Assembly (NCBI RefSeq): GCF_018604545.1
Contig: NZ_CP075896.1
Span: 62,001 to 126,000 of the forward strand
DNA: 64,000 bases
Origin: Streptomyces koelreuteriae
GTDB lineage: Bacteria; Actinomycetota; Actinomycetes; Streptomycetales; Streptomycetaceae
Reading direction: 5' to 3'
The position numbers and the translations under genes are program-made. This document shows positions 39,142 to 46,725 of the stretch, one piece after another (the first letter of the stretch is position 1; each line of letters starts with the position of its first letter). The notes beneath the pieces were generated by a model. That model saw nothing but the letters and a program-made list of their open reading frames with translations. It had not been told where the DNA came from and searched no databases.

Positions 39142-41695
39142 GAAGGTCCTCTCCGGCACCGCCGGCGCGCTCGACCTGCTCGGCGAAGGGCAGGGACAGC
39201 GCCATCGTCAGGCCCCCGCCCGGGGTGTCCTCCGGGGTGAGGGTGCCGTTCATCGCCTCGGTCAGTCCCCGTGAGAGGGCCAGGCCCAGGCCGAGGCCCG
39301 TCGTGTTGTCGGTGTCGCCCAGGCGCTGGAAGGGCTCGAAGATCCGGTCCCGGTCGGTGGGCGGGAGGCCGGGTCCTCGGTCGACGACGCGCAGTTCGAC
39401 GCGGCCCGCGTGGGCGCTGGCGGTCAGCAGCACCTTGCTCCCCGCTGGGCTGTGACGGGCGGCATTGCCGACTAGATTGGCGATCACCCGTTCGAGCAAG
39501 GGAGGGTCGGCCAGGACCGCGGGAACCTCCTCCAGGTCCGCCACCTCGACCCCGGGGGTGTCGGCGAGAGCCACGGGGAGGACCTCCTCCAGGGCGGTGG
39601 CGCGCAGGTCGAGGGTGAGCGCGCCGGCCTGGAGGCGGCTGAGGTCGAGGAGGTTCTCGATCAGCCGGTTGAGCCGGGCCATGGACTCGTCGGCGGTGGC
39701 GAGGAGTTCGTCCCGGTCGTCGGGCGAGAACTCCACGTCCTGGCTGCGAAGCGAGGCGACGGCGGCCCAGCCCGCGGCGAGCGGGGTGCGCAGGTCGTGG
39801 CCGACCGCCCGCAGCAGCGCCGTACGCATGCGGTCGGCCGCCTTGACCGGCTCGACCTCGGCGACGGCCTCGGCCAGCCGGGCCCGCTCGACCGCCGACC
39901 CCACATGCGCCGCGAACGCGGACAGCACGCGCCGCTCGGAGGACGGGAGGGTACGGCCGCGCAGGACAAGGAAGGCGCCGGGGCCCGCCGGCACGGCGGT
40001 CACGCCGTCCTCTCCGGGCGGTTCGTCCACCAGCTCCGCGGCATCCATACCGAAGGTCTCGCGGGTCCGTTCCACCAAGGCGGGAATGGTCGCGCCGCCC
40101 CGCACGATCGTGCCCGCGAGGGACGACATGGTCTCCGCCTCGGCGGTGGCGCGGGCCGAGCGTCTCGCCAGCCGCAGCGAGCGGTCGACGACGGCGGCCA
40201 CGGTGGCGGCCACCACCGCGAAGACCGCCAGGGCGAGCAGCGCGTTCGGATCGTCGAGGGTGAACCGACCGACGGGCGGGATGAACCAGTAGTTGAGCAG
40301 CAGCGACGCCGTCACCGACGCGATCACCGCCGACGCGACCCCGCCTATGCACGCCACCCCCACCACGGTGAGCAGGAAGAGCAGTGCCTCGCTGGTGAGG
40401 TTCAGTCTGTCCCTGGCCACGTCCAGGTCCAGCAGGAAGGTGAGCGCCACGGGCAGCAGCAGACCGGCGACCGGGCCCGCGATCCTGCGTACGGTCGAGA
40501 GGGTGCGCCTGCGGGAGGGCAGCAGGGTGCCGCGCCCGGCGCGCTCGTGCGTGACCATGTGGATGTCGATGTCGGCGGAGAGTTCGACGACCGTCTCGCC
40601 GGTGCCGCGCCCCGTGACGAACCGTTCGACGCGGCCGCGGCGGCTGGTGCCGAGGACGAGCTGGGTGGCGTTCTCGGCGCGGGCGAACTCCACCAGGGCG
40701 GTGGCGACGTCGTCGCCGACCACCGAGTGGTAGCTGCCGCCGAGATCCTCGATGAGCCGCCGCTGCCGGGCCAGGGAGGCGTGCGAGGCGCCGGAGGCGA
40801 GACCGTCGCTGCGGGTCACGTGCACGGCGAGCAGGTCACCGCCCGCCGACCGGTCCGCGACGCGAGCGGCTCTCCGGATCAGTGTGTCCCCCTCCGGCCC
40901 ACCCGTCAGGGCCACGACGACTCGCTCCCGGGTCTCCCACACGCCGCCGATGCCGTGCTCCGAGCGATAGGTCTGCAGCGCCTCGTCGACGCGGTCGGCG
41001 ACCCACAGCAGGGCGAGCTGGCGCAGCGCCGTCAGGTTGCCGGGGCGGAAGTAGTCGGCGAGAGCCGCGTCGACCTTCTCCGGAGCGTAGATGTTGCCGT
41101 GCGCCATCCGCCGACGCAGCCCTTCGGGCGGGATGTCGACCAGCTCGATCTGATGGGCCCGCCGTACGACCTCGTCGGGCACCGTCTCGTGCTGCGGCAC
41201 TCTGGTGATCTTCTCGACGACGTCGTTCAGTGACTCGAGATGCTGGATGTTGAGGGCGCTGATGACGTCGATCCCGGCGGCGAGCAGTTCCTCGATGTCC
41301 TGCCAGCGCTTGGTGTTGCGGCCGCCGCCGGGGACGTTGCTGTGGGCGAACTCGTCGACGATCGCCACCTGCGGGCGGCGCGCCAGGACGGCGGCGAGGT
41401 CCATCTCCTCGAACGCCCCGCCGCGGTAGACGCACGAGGCCCGCTCGACCACTTCCAGGCCGTCGAGCATCCCCTCCGTGCCGGGCCGCCCGTGGCACTC
41501 GACGAACCCCACCACGACATCGGCCCCGCGCGAGGCTCTGCGCCGCGCCTCGTCGAGCATGCGGTAGGTCTTTCCCACGCCGGGGGCGGCCCCGAGATAG
41601 ACCTTGAGGCGTCCCGGGCGTACGGCACCCGCACCGGCCCCTGCCTCGCTTCCGCCGGTCCGTACGTCACTCGCATTGGTCCGTACGTCACTCAT
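39119..41695 (-). CDS. kdpD: KdpD-type sensor histidine kinase (orphan)
   Basis: The protein has 858 residues. Order: KdpD N-terminal domain with Walker A GAAPGVGKT at 35-43 and IVDEFAHSNVPGGGRNTKRW, a USP-like domain (LAVHVTRSDGLASGASHASL), four TM helices near 470-580, a GAF-like region, the H-box GHDLRTPLA with His633, and ATP-binding boxes (LVGNAARHSPAG, DRGPGLPPTDRDRIF, TGLGLGLALSRG). KdpD senses K+ limitation or turgor and phosphorylates KdpE. Here neither kdpE nor kdpFABC is adjacent; the divergent neighbour is an APC permease. The ATG at 41695 was chosen because KdpD sequence begins there; the frame is open to 41983. Confidence 0.92.
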   Translation of the reverse strand: MSDVRTNASDVRTGGSEAGAGAGAVRPGRLKVYLGAAPGVGKTYRMLDEARRRASRGADVVVGFVECHGRPGTEGMLDGLEVVERASCVYRGGAFEEMDLAAVLARRPQVAIVDEFAHSNVPGGGRNTKRWQDIEELLAAGIDVISALNIQHLESLNDVVEKITRVPQHETVPDEVVRRAHQIELVDIPPEGLRRRMAHGNIYAPEKVDAALADYFRPGNLTALRQLALLWVADRVDEALQTYRSEHGIGGVWETRERVVVALTGGPEGDTLIRRAARVADRSAGGDLLAVHVTRSDGLASGASHASLARQRRLIEDLGGSYHSVVGDDVATALVEFARAENATQLVLGTSRRGRVERFVTGRGTGETVVELSADIDIHMVTHERAGRGTLLPSRRRTLSTVRRIAGPVAGLLLPVALTFLLDLDVARDRLNLTSEALLFLLTVVGVACIGGVASAVIASVTASLLLNYWFIPPVGRFTLDDPNALLALAVFAVVAATVAAVVDRSLRLARRSARATAEAETMSSLAGTIVRGGATIPALVERTRETFGMDAAELVDEPPGEDGVTAVPAGPGAFLVLRGRTLPSSERRVLSAFAAHVGSAVERARLAEAVAEVEPVKAADRMRTALLRAVGHDLRTPLAAGWAAVASLRSQDVEFSPDDRDELLATADESMARLNRLIENLLDLSRLQAGALTLDLRATALEEVLPVALADTPGVEVADLEEVPAVLADPPLLERVIANLVGNAARHSPAGSKVLLTASAHAGRVELRVVDRGPGLPPTDRDRIFEPFQRLGDTDNTTGLGLGLALSRGLTEAMNGTLTPEDTPGGGLTMALSLPFAEQVERAGGAGEDLPSPAPRP

Positions 41696-41793
41696 CGCAG
41701 CCGACGTGCTCCGCTCACTGGCGATCGACTCCCCCGAGGGGAAGGGTTGCTTCCCCCTACCGAAGCGCCACTCCGAGGTGCTCGCAGCGCTCC

Positions 41794-41843
41794 TTGACAC
41801 ATCCTTGGCGCCGGTCACGAGGACGTTGACACCGCCTTGACGG
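41794..41843 (+). promoter_or_regulatory. TTGAC box array, spacing 11-21-11 (site D)
   Basis: TTGACAC at 41794, TTGGCGC at 41805, TTGACAC at 41826 and TTGACGG at 41837 repeat in one direction with start-to-start spacing of exactly 11, 21 and 11 bp, the same layout as at 36273. It lies in the 350-bp divergent gap between kdpD and the permease gene, 99 bp from the kdpD start and 203 bp from the permease start. No other gene is seen in the gap. Confidence 0.6.
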
Positions 41844-42045
41844 GATCCAGGCCGAAAGGGTGAAGGGGACGGCATGCGCGGCGTAGGGACGGTTCCGGCT
41901 CTCGTGGTCCTCGCCACCACGGTGGCGACGTGGATGCGGATGCGAACACCTCCCCGAATGCAGTACGTCAAGGCATCACCCAAGGGCTTGCGGGGCAGTC
42001 GAGACGTTGTTCAGTTCCGCGCCGAACGCCTCAGGGAGTGCCTTC

Positions 42046-43410
42046 GTGTCCGAGACCGGGAATGATGCGGCTGCCGCGCCGGAACAAGGGGACGACACAC
42101 CGCTGCGTCGCGCCATCGGCCCCAGACTGCTGATCCTGTTCGTGATCGGCGACATCCTCGGCACGGGCATCTACGCCACCACCGGTCAGGTCGCCGGAAA
42201 GATCGGCGGGGCACTCTGGCTGCCGTTCCTCATCGGCTTCGTCGTAGCCGTCCTGACAGCCGCCTCGTACGTCGAACTCGTCGGCAAATACCCGAAGGCG
42301 GCCGGTGCCGCGCTCTACACCCAGAAGGCGTTCAAGGTCCCGTTCCTCACCTTCATCGTCGCCTTCATGGTCATGTGCTCGGGTCTCTCCTCCGCGAGTG
42401 CGGCGGCCCGCGCCTTCAGCGGTGACTATCTGTCCGAGTTCACGGACGTTTTCCCGCCCACCCTCATCGCGATCCTGTTCATCCTCGCCCTGGCCGCCCT
42501 GAATCTGCGCGGCGTGTCGGAGTCCGTGAAGACCAACGTGGTCCTCACCACGGTCGAACTGACCGGCCTGGTCGTCATTCTCACGATCGGTGCCTGGGCC
42601 GTCCTGACCGGTGACGGTGAGCCCTCTCGGCTCGGCGAGTTCCAGGCGGGGGGCACGGGTTTCGCACTGCTCACCAGTGTGCTGGGGGCGACAGCCCTCG
42701 GCTTCTTCGCCTTCGTGGGCTTCGAGGACTCCGTCAACATGGCCGAGGAGACCAAGGACCCGGTGCGGACCTTCCCGAAGGCCATCTTCATCGGCGTCGC
42801 CGTCACCGGGACCATCTACGTCCTGGTCGCCCTGGTCTCCTCCCTGCTCGTCGACTACCGGGTGCTGGAGGACTCCAGCGGGCCGCTGCTGGAGGTCGTC
42901 AAGGCCGGCGGGCTCGACTTCCCGCCCAAACTGTTCGCCCTGATCGCCCTGTTCGCGGTCACCAACTCGGCCCTGATCAACATCATGATGGCGTCCCGCC
43001 TCTGCTACGGCATGGCGAACGAGCGCATCCTGCCGCGCGCCCTGGGCCGCGTGCTGCCCCGGCGACGCACCCCGGTCGTCGGCATCGTCTTCGTCTCGCT
43101 CCTGGCGATCGGCCTGGTCTGCACCGGCGAGATCGCGGGGCTCGGCGACACCACGTCCTTCCTTCTGCTGTGTGTCTTCGCCGTCGTCAACATCGCCGTC
43201 CTCGTCCTGCGCCGCGACCCGGTGGAGCACCAGCACTTCCGTACGCCGACCGTCCTGCCGGTGCTCGGCGCGATCACCACCCTGATCCTGGCCAGCCCCC
43301 TCTCCGACCGGCCCGCGGACGTCTACATCCGGGCAGGCGTGCTGCTGGCCATCGGCATCGGGCTGTGGGCGCTCAACAAGGTGGTGCTCAAGGCGCGCGG
43401 CGAGGACTGA
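42046..43410 (+). CDS. APC superfamily amino acid/cation permease
   Basis: The protein has 454 residues with about 12 TM helices. The first, RLLILFVIGDILGTGIYATT, contains the conserved G-[D]-x-L-G-T-G-I helix break of the APC family. AYVELVGKYPKAAGAALYTQ, reading SYVELVGKYPKAAGA here, and FFAFVGFEDSVNMAEETKDP are also typical. The GTG at 42046 has AGGGAG 7 nt upstream and was preferred over in-frame upstream codons. It is divergent from kdpD and may carry amino acids or, by context, take part in cation homeostasis. Confidence 0.9.
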   Translation: MSETGNDAAAAPEQGDDTPLRRAIGPRLLILFVIGDILGTGIYATTGQVAGKIGGALWLPFLIGFVVAVLTAASYVELVGKYPKAAGAALYTQKAFKVPFLTFIVAFMVMCSGLSSASAAARAFSGDYLSEFTDVFPPTLIAILFILALAALNLRGVSESVKTNVVLTTVELTGLVVILTIGAWAVLTGDGEPSRLGEFQAGGTGFALLTSVLGATALGFFAFVGFEDSVNMAEETKDPVRTFPKAIFIGVAVTGTIYVLVALVSSLLVDYRVLEDSSGPLLEVVKAGGLDFPPKLFALIALFAVTNSALINIMMASRLCYGMANERILPRALGRVLPRRRTPVVGIVFVSLLAIGLVCTGEIAGLGDTTSFLLLCVFAVVNIAVLVLRRDPVEHQHFRTPTVLPVLGAITTLILASPLSDRPADVYIRAGVLLAIGIGLWALNKVVLKARGED

Positions 43411-43416
43411 GCAGAC

Positions 43417-43466
43417 GTCGCACATCCCGTACGAGCGTGCAGTCGCACATCCCGTACGAGCCTGCA
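43417..43466 (+). repeat. Exact tandem duplication of a 25-bp unit
   Basis: Two copies, 43417-43441 and 43442-43466, follow each other without a gap and differ at one base (G versus C). Each contains GTCGCACATCCCGTACGAGC. The unit starts 6 bp after the permease stop and lies between convergent genes. Confidence 0.9.
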
Positions 43467-43566
43467 GAGGGCGCCGAGGAGAATCACCGCCGCGGCCGCG
43501 ATCCAGAGAGCCGAGCGGGAGTGATCCCGAACGAATCGGCCGGGCGCGTTCAGCCCACCCGTGGCG

Positions 43567-43998
43567 TCAGGGTTCCTGTGAGGGTTCGGGGATCGCGACG
43601 GTTCCCTGTGCCACCGCGCACAGGGTCTCCACGCCCGCGCTGTCCACGACGGAGAGGTCGCAGCGGCACACGACACGGGAACGGCCCGCCCGGACGACCT
43701 GTGCGTGGGCCCGCAGCAGTGCGCCGTCGGCGGGGCGCAGGTAGTCGATGGTGAACCCGGCGGTGAGCAGCTTCGCGCCGACGACGGTGCCGGCGGCGAA
43801 CGTCAGCGTGTTGTCCGCCGCGTAGGCGAGTACGCCGCCGTGCAGGAAGCCGTTCTGCTGGCGCAGGTCGTCGCGGATGTCCAGCTCCAGGGTCGCCGCG
43901 CCCTTCTCGAAGACCACCAGGCGGGCGCCGAGCAGGTTGCTGAAGGGCTGGGCCGCCAGAACCTTCTGCGCGAGAGCCAGATTCGGAGCGTCCGTCAC
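43567..43998 (-). CDS. PaaI-like hotdog-fold thioesterase
   Basis: The protein has 143 residues with a single hotdog domain: NLLGARLVVFEKGAATLELD, QNGFLHGGVLAYAADNTLTF and GFTIDYLRPADGALLRAHAQ. The HGG motif at about 53-55 and the following Asp are the active-site region of PaaI/HGG-motif thioesterases, which hydrolyse acyl-CoA. It lies one base downstream of the HxlR regulator stop, so the two are cotranscribed, and the regulator likely controls it. Confidence 0.9.
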   Translation of the reverse strand: MTDAPNLALAQKVLAAQPFSNLLGARLVVFEKGAATLELDIRDDLRQQNGFLHGGVLAYAADNTLTFAAGTVVGAKLLTAGFTIDYLRPADGALLRAHAQVVRAGRSRVVCRCDLSVVDSAGVETLCAVAQGTVAIPEPSQEP

Positions 43999-43999
43999 A

Positions 44000-44386
44000 T
44001 CACACCTCGTCTTCCGTGATCGCCTGGTGGCGGGTGGTCGGCTCTGTGAGGGTCTCGGCCCAGTCCTCGGCCCAGCGGGCGAGAGGGCCGAGGGCGCGGT
44101 AGGCGTCCTCGCCGAGGGCGGTGAGGGTGTAGCCGCTGTCGTCCTGTTGCGTGACGAGGCCCGCCTGGCCGAGTTCGACGAGGCGTTGGCGCAGGACGCT
44201 GGAGGACATGCCGTCGCAGCGCTGCTGCAAGGGGCGAAAGCCGGTGGGGCCCTGATGCAGCTCCCAGATGATGCGCAGGCTCCAGCGCCGGCCGAACAGG
44301 TCGAGCGCCGCCATGATCGGGCGACCGCTGGTCGAGCCGCGGACCGGGCGCCCTGGTCTGGGTGTCTCTGCCATGTCGCCCGACAT
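44000..44386 (-). CDS. HxlR-family transcriptional regulator
   Basis: The protein has 128 residues. The HxlR winged helix reads IMAALDLFGRRWSLRIIWEL, then FRPLQQRCDGMSSSVLRQRL, then VELGQAGLVTQQDDSGYTLT. The usual conserved N-terminal cysteine used for redox sensing in some HxlR proteins is absent. The first ATG (44386) has a purine-rich site very close to it; MAETP at 44374 is an alternative. An inverted repeat upstream (44398-44447) is a candidate operator, shared with the broken gene on the other side. Confidence 0.9.
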   Translation of the reverse strand: MSGDMAETPRPGRPVRGSTSGRPIMAALDLFGRRWSLRIIWELHQGPTGFRPLQQRCDGMSSSVLRQRLVELGQAGLVTQQDDSGYTLTALGEDAYRALGPLARWAEDWAETLTEPTTRHQAITEDEV

Positions 44387-44397
44387 CTCCCTCTAGT

Positions 44398-44447
44398 GCT
44401 TCGTTTTTCGAAACGCTAGCATCCTCTCCTGCTTCGGAAAACGAAGC
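44398..44447. promoter_or_regulatory. HxlR operator candidate: spaced 10-bp inverted repeat
   Basis: GCTTCGTTTT (44398) and AAAACGAAGC (44438) are perfect 10-bp arms, 30 bp apart, with a second AT-rich element TTTCGAAA adjacent to the left arm. It fills the divergent gap between the HxlR gene and the carboxymuconolactone decarboxylase-like gene. Confidence 0.6.
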
Positions 44448-44520
44448 GGACGAGTGGTGGCGGTCGTGGCCCACGGCTTTGGCCGCCGCGCCACCGCCAG
44501 CAAAGAAAAGGGAGCAGTAG

Positions 44521-44905
44521 GTGGCCGGCCACGGACCGACGGCTCTTCGATCGGTTCTTCGGCGGGGGTCTGCTGGACCGCGGGCATCTCGCCCTCAAGC
44601 AGCGCGAGATCGTCATCGACCGCGTCACCGCCCGCTGCGGGAGCGAGTACGAGTGGGGCGTGCACGTCAGCGCCTTCGCCGAGAAGGCCGGACTGACCCG
44701 CGATCAGATCGCCTCGACCTGCGCCGGTGGCCCCGAGGACGACTGCTGGAGCGAGGAGGAAGGCTGTCCCGTGCGACTGTGCGACCGGATCGACGCCGGT
44801 TGCACACTCGACGACGAGGACTGGACGGACGGCCTGAGCCTCCCCCTTGAGCCTTGGGCCGCGCGCTTCTCGCAGTACGGCGCAGCGGGTGGCGGCGCGC
44901 GATGA
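44521..44905 (+). pseudogene. AhpD/carboxymuconolactone decarboxylase-like gene, frameshifted and internally deleted
   Basis: AAAAGGGAG and a GTG at 44521 give a good start, but the protein continues in another frame: TDRRLFDRFFGGGLLDRGHL, then ALKQREIVIDRVTARCGSEY, then EWGVHVSAFAEKAGLTRDQI. That is the typical start of this family, including the cysteine region ARCGSEYEWGVH. One extra G in the GGCC run at about 44525-44528 would explain the shift. Further on, DDEDWTDGLS runs straight into LPLEPWAARFS, whereas family members have roughly 40-50 residues between, so there is also an internal deletion. No working product is expected. Confidence 0.72.
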
Positions 44906-44916
44906 GCATGGGACCG

Positions 44917-44969
44917 AGGTCGCCTTCATCGTGAACTCTCAGGGAGCAGGGTTTTGATGAAGGCGACCT
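44917..44969. repeat. 14-bp perfect inverted repeat
   Basis: AGGTCGCCTTCATC (44917-44930) and its exact complement (44956-44969) surround a 25-nt loop. One arm is inside the orphan coding fragment on the minus strand and the other overlaps its stop codon. It may act as a terminator for the lipase transcript or mark the end of a lost element. Confidence 0.7.
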
Positions 44970-45040
44970 GGTCGACGGCTACGAGGCCCCTGACGGGCAG
45001 CGGCTTGTCGAAAGCCACAGGCCGCAGGCCCGCGTCGGGG
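44926..45040 (-). pseudogene. Orphan coding fragment downstream of lipase gene
   Basis: In the frame shifted by one from the lipase stop, the minus strand reads DPDAGLRPVAFDKPLPVRGL, then VAVDQVAFIKTLLPESSR and a stop. Its codon use and composition look like real protein, unlike the shadow frames nearby. There is no start in place; a GTG within it would give a 30-residue peptide. It may be the tail of a lost gene or a former extension of the lipase. I cannot name the family. Confidence 0.35.
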
Positions 45041-46255
45041 TCAGTCGGGCAGTCGGTCGAGGACCCAGCGGCCGATGTCCTCCGTCATGAGGGCGTGGGG
45101 GTCGTTGTCCTGGGACAGGAGGAAGTCGTCGAGCTCGGACTCCTCCGGCGGCAGTTCGTCGATGTTGACGTAGAGGTCCTCCTGCCTGCCCAGGTCACGG
45201 ATGGCGACGGCGCTGACGGACGGTACGAAGCACCCGGACCGGTGGGCCAGGTCGACGCCCTCCCCCACGTCGGCGAGGGCGTCGCCGATGATGCCGAAGG
45301 ACTCGAGCGTCCCGCCCGGCGCTCCGTCCAGCTCGGGGAAGCCGCTGGTGGTGACCGTGTGCTTCCCGCCGAGGACGCCGTTCAGGACGGCCACCTCCGC
45401 CGGATCTCCCTGTGACTGGGCGAGGAAGTATGTGCCGTCGCAGAGCGGCCCGGCACAGCTCAGGGCCTTCGCCCCGGCCCGTACGCCGTTGCCCACACCG
45501 TCGCCGCGCCCGCTGGAGACTCCGATCAGACGCGGGATGCGGGGCCACGAGCCCACCTGCCCGAGCTGTTCGAGGAACTCGGTCCGCAGCGGGCTCTCCT
45601 TGGGGGTGCCGTCCAGAGCGTCCAGGTAGCGCCAGAGCATCTGCTGCGAGGCCGGGCTGCTGATCTGCCGCAGATAGGTGTCGTCCACCGGGGCGGTGTA
45701 GTGCGCGAACGCCTGGAGCCCGACCGGCACCCACGCCCCCCGGTGCGGGCTGTCGAACGACGCGTAGACGCCGACCCGGTGGTCCATGCGCCGCAGTTCC
45801 ATCTTCGCCAGCGCGTAGCGGGTGACGATGCCGCCCATGCTGAACCCGCCGACGAGGAGCCGTGTGTCATCGAGCTGCTCGGCGATGGTCCGCAGGGTCG
45901 CGGCCATCACCGTCTCGGCGTTGCGCAGGATCGACTCGCTGCGCTCGTCGAACCCGATGAGGACCAGGGTGCGCCCGCGGCGCCGGAGCTCGCTGATGAA
46001 GGGGAACCGGCCGTTCTCGAGCCCGTCCCAGAGCCAGTCGAAGTCGCTCGGCCCGAGGTTGAACCCGTCGGCCAGGACGACCGGCCGGACCACACCCTTC
46101 TGCCCTTCCCCGTAGTACACCCGGGCGCTGCCGCCCGGCAGCTGCCACACCTCGTCGGCCGGCGGCGCCTGCGAAGCCGCCGCCCTCCCCGTCGGCGCCA
46201 CCAGTCCGAACGTGCTGGCGGCTTTCCTGAACTTCTCGGTCCCGCTGTCGGCCAC
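45041..46255 (-). CDS. Lipase/esterase, alpha/beta hydrolase
   Basis: The protein has 404 residues. The nucleophile elbow LLVGGFSMGGIVTRYALAKM places Ser139 in G-x-S-x-G. VVLADGFNLGPSDFDWLWDG is a candidate oxyanion region and GKHTVTTSGFPELDG contains a possible catalytic histidine. There is no signal peptide. A GTG at 46255 with AGGAAAGGA at 5-nt spacing was chosen; the frame is open to 46336 but has no good ribosome site. The type resembles lecithin-cholesterol acyltransferase-like hydrolases. Substrate unknown. Confidence 0.8.
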   Translation of the reverse strand: MADSGTEKFRKAASTFGLVAPTGRAAASQAPPADEVWQLPGGSARVYYGEGQKGVVRPVVLADGFNLGPSDFDWLWDGLENGRFPFISELRRRGRTLVLIGFDERSESILRNAETVMAATLRTIAEQLDDTRLLVGGFSMGGIVTRYALAKMELRRMDHRVGVYASFDSPHRGAWVPVGLQAFAHYTAPVDDTYLRQISSPASQQMLWRYLDALDGTPKESPLRTEFLEQLGQVGSWPRIPRLIGVSSGRGDGVGNGVRAGAKALSCAGPLCDGTYFLAQSQGDPAEVAVLNGVLGGKHTVTTSGFPELDGAPGGTLESFGIIGDALADVGEGVDLAHRSGCFVPSVSAVAIRDLGRQEDLYVNIDELPPEESELDDFLLSQDNDPHALMTEDIGRWVLDRLPD

Positions 46256-46320
46256 GGCTGTCCTTTCCTTGCTGCCGGCAACAACTTCAGGGAGATGTTC
46301 GACAGACGAACCGACCGCCA

Positions 46321-46355
46321 TGCACTCAGAGTGCACGAATGATCACTTTGAGTGA
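46321..46355. promoter_or_regulatory. Two adjacent inverted repeats with ACTC/GAGT cores
   Basis: TGCACTC-A-GAGTGCA (46321-46335) and TCACT-TTG-AGTGA (46343-46355) lie side by side about 66 bp upstream of the lipase start. The related cores suggest two operator sites for one dimeric regulator. No regulator gene is adjacent. Confidence 0.45.
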
Positions 46356-46454
46356 ACTCGCTGTGTTTCACCTACAGCTGGAGAGCGCGCGGCGAGACAG
46401 GGTCCATTTCAGGAAGTGGACGCCTGTTGGTCCGGGGCTGCGGCTGCGGTAGAA

Positions 46455-46535
46455 ATGGGCCTCATGATCTCCGAGTCCTTGGTGCGACGCCTGGTCATCG
46501 ACCTGTGCCGACGCCCGGGCTCGTGTTGTCGCTGA
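46455..46535 (+). CDS. Cysteine-containing leader peptide of the sulfonate/taurine operon
   Basis: The peptide has 26 residues from the ATG at 46455 (a second in-frame ATG is at 46464). It has the layout S-L-V-R-R-L-V-I-D-L followed by C-R-R and ends RRPGSCCR, so three of the last nine codons are for cysteine and five of the last 15 for arginine. This matches the short actinobacterial sulfur-gene leader peptides with an R-R-x-V-D-L core and late Cys codons. A branched hairpin starts 18 nt after its stop. Ribosome stalling at the Cys codons when cysteine is scarce would decide whether the hairpin forms. The regulatory role is inferred. Confidence 0.65.
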   Translation: MGLMISESLVRRLVIDLCRRPGSCCR

Positions 46536-46553
46536 CCCAGCCTTCTTGACGCG

Positions 46554-46606
46554 CGCCCCGCGCCGCCCTGCCGTCCGGTGACGGCAGCCGCAGCGGGGCG
46601 GTTCTT
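46554..46606 (+). terminator. Branched hairpin, candidate attenuator of the sulfonate operon
   Basis: CGCCCCGC (46554-46561) pairs with GCGGGGCG (46593-46600), and inside it CTGCCGTC (46568-46575) pairs with GACGGCAG (46580-46587) around a 4-nt loop. A short T-rich run, GTTCTTCCC, follows. It lies between the leader peptide and the transporter permease gene. Confidence 0.7.
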
Positions 46607-46725
46607 CCCGTGCTTCGTTCCGGGACGCTCTCCCCCCTTCATTCGGCATCACTGTCGCTCGGGGCCGGCCGCCCCTGCCGTTCGGCGGCGGCTGCTCATG
46701 TCCCGGCGCCCCTGGAGGACGCCTC

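Noticed and set aside
42031..43425. 464-codon minus-strand frame opposite the APC permease
   Set aside because: Asp/Gln/Gly-rich antisense shadow without motifs.
43323..43676. Minus-strand frame with a hydrophobic segment across the 25-bp tandem repeat
   Set aside because: It overlaps two real genes, the repeat translates to unrelated peptides in each copy, and there is no start signal.
46455..46606. SAM or other known riboswitch ahead of the sulfonate operon
   Set aside because: No recognisable SAM-I or SAM-II core was seen; the short Cys ORF followed by a hairpin is a simpler explanation.
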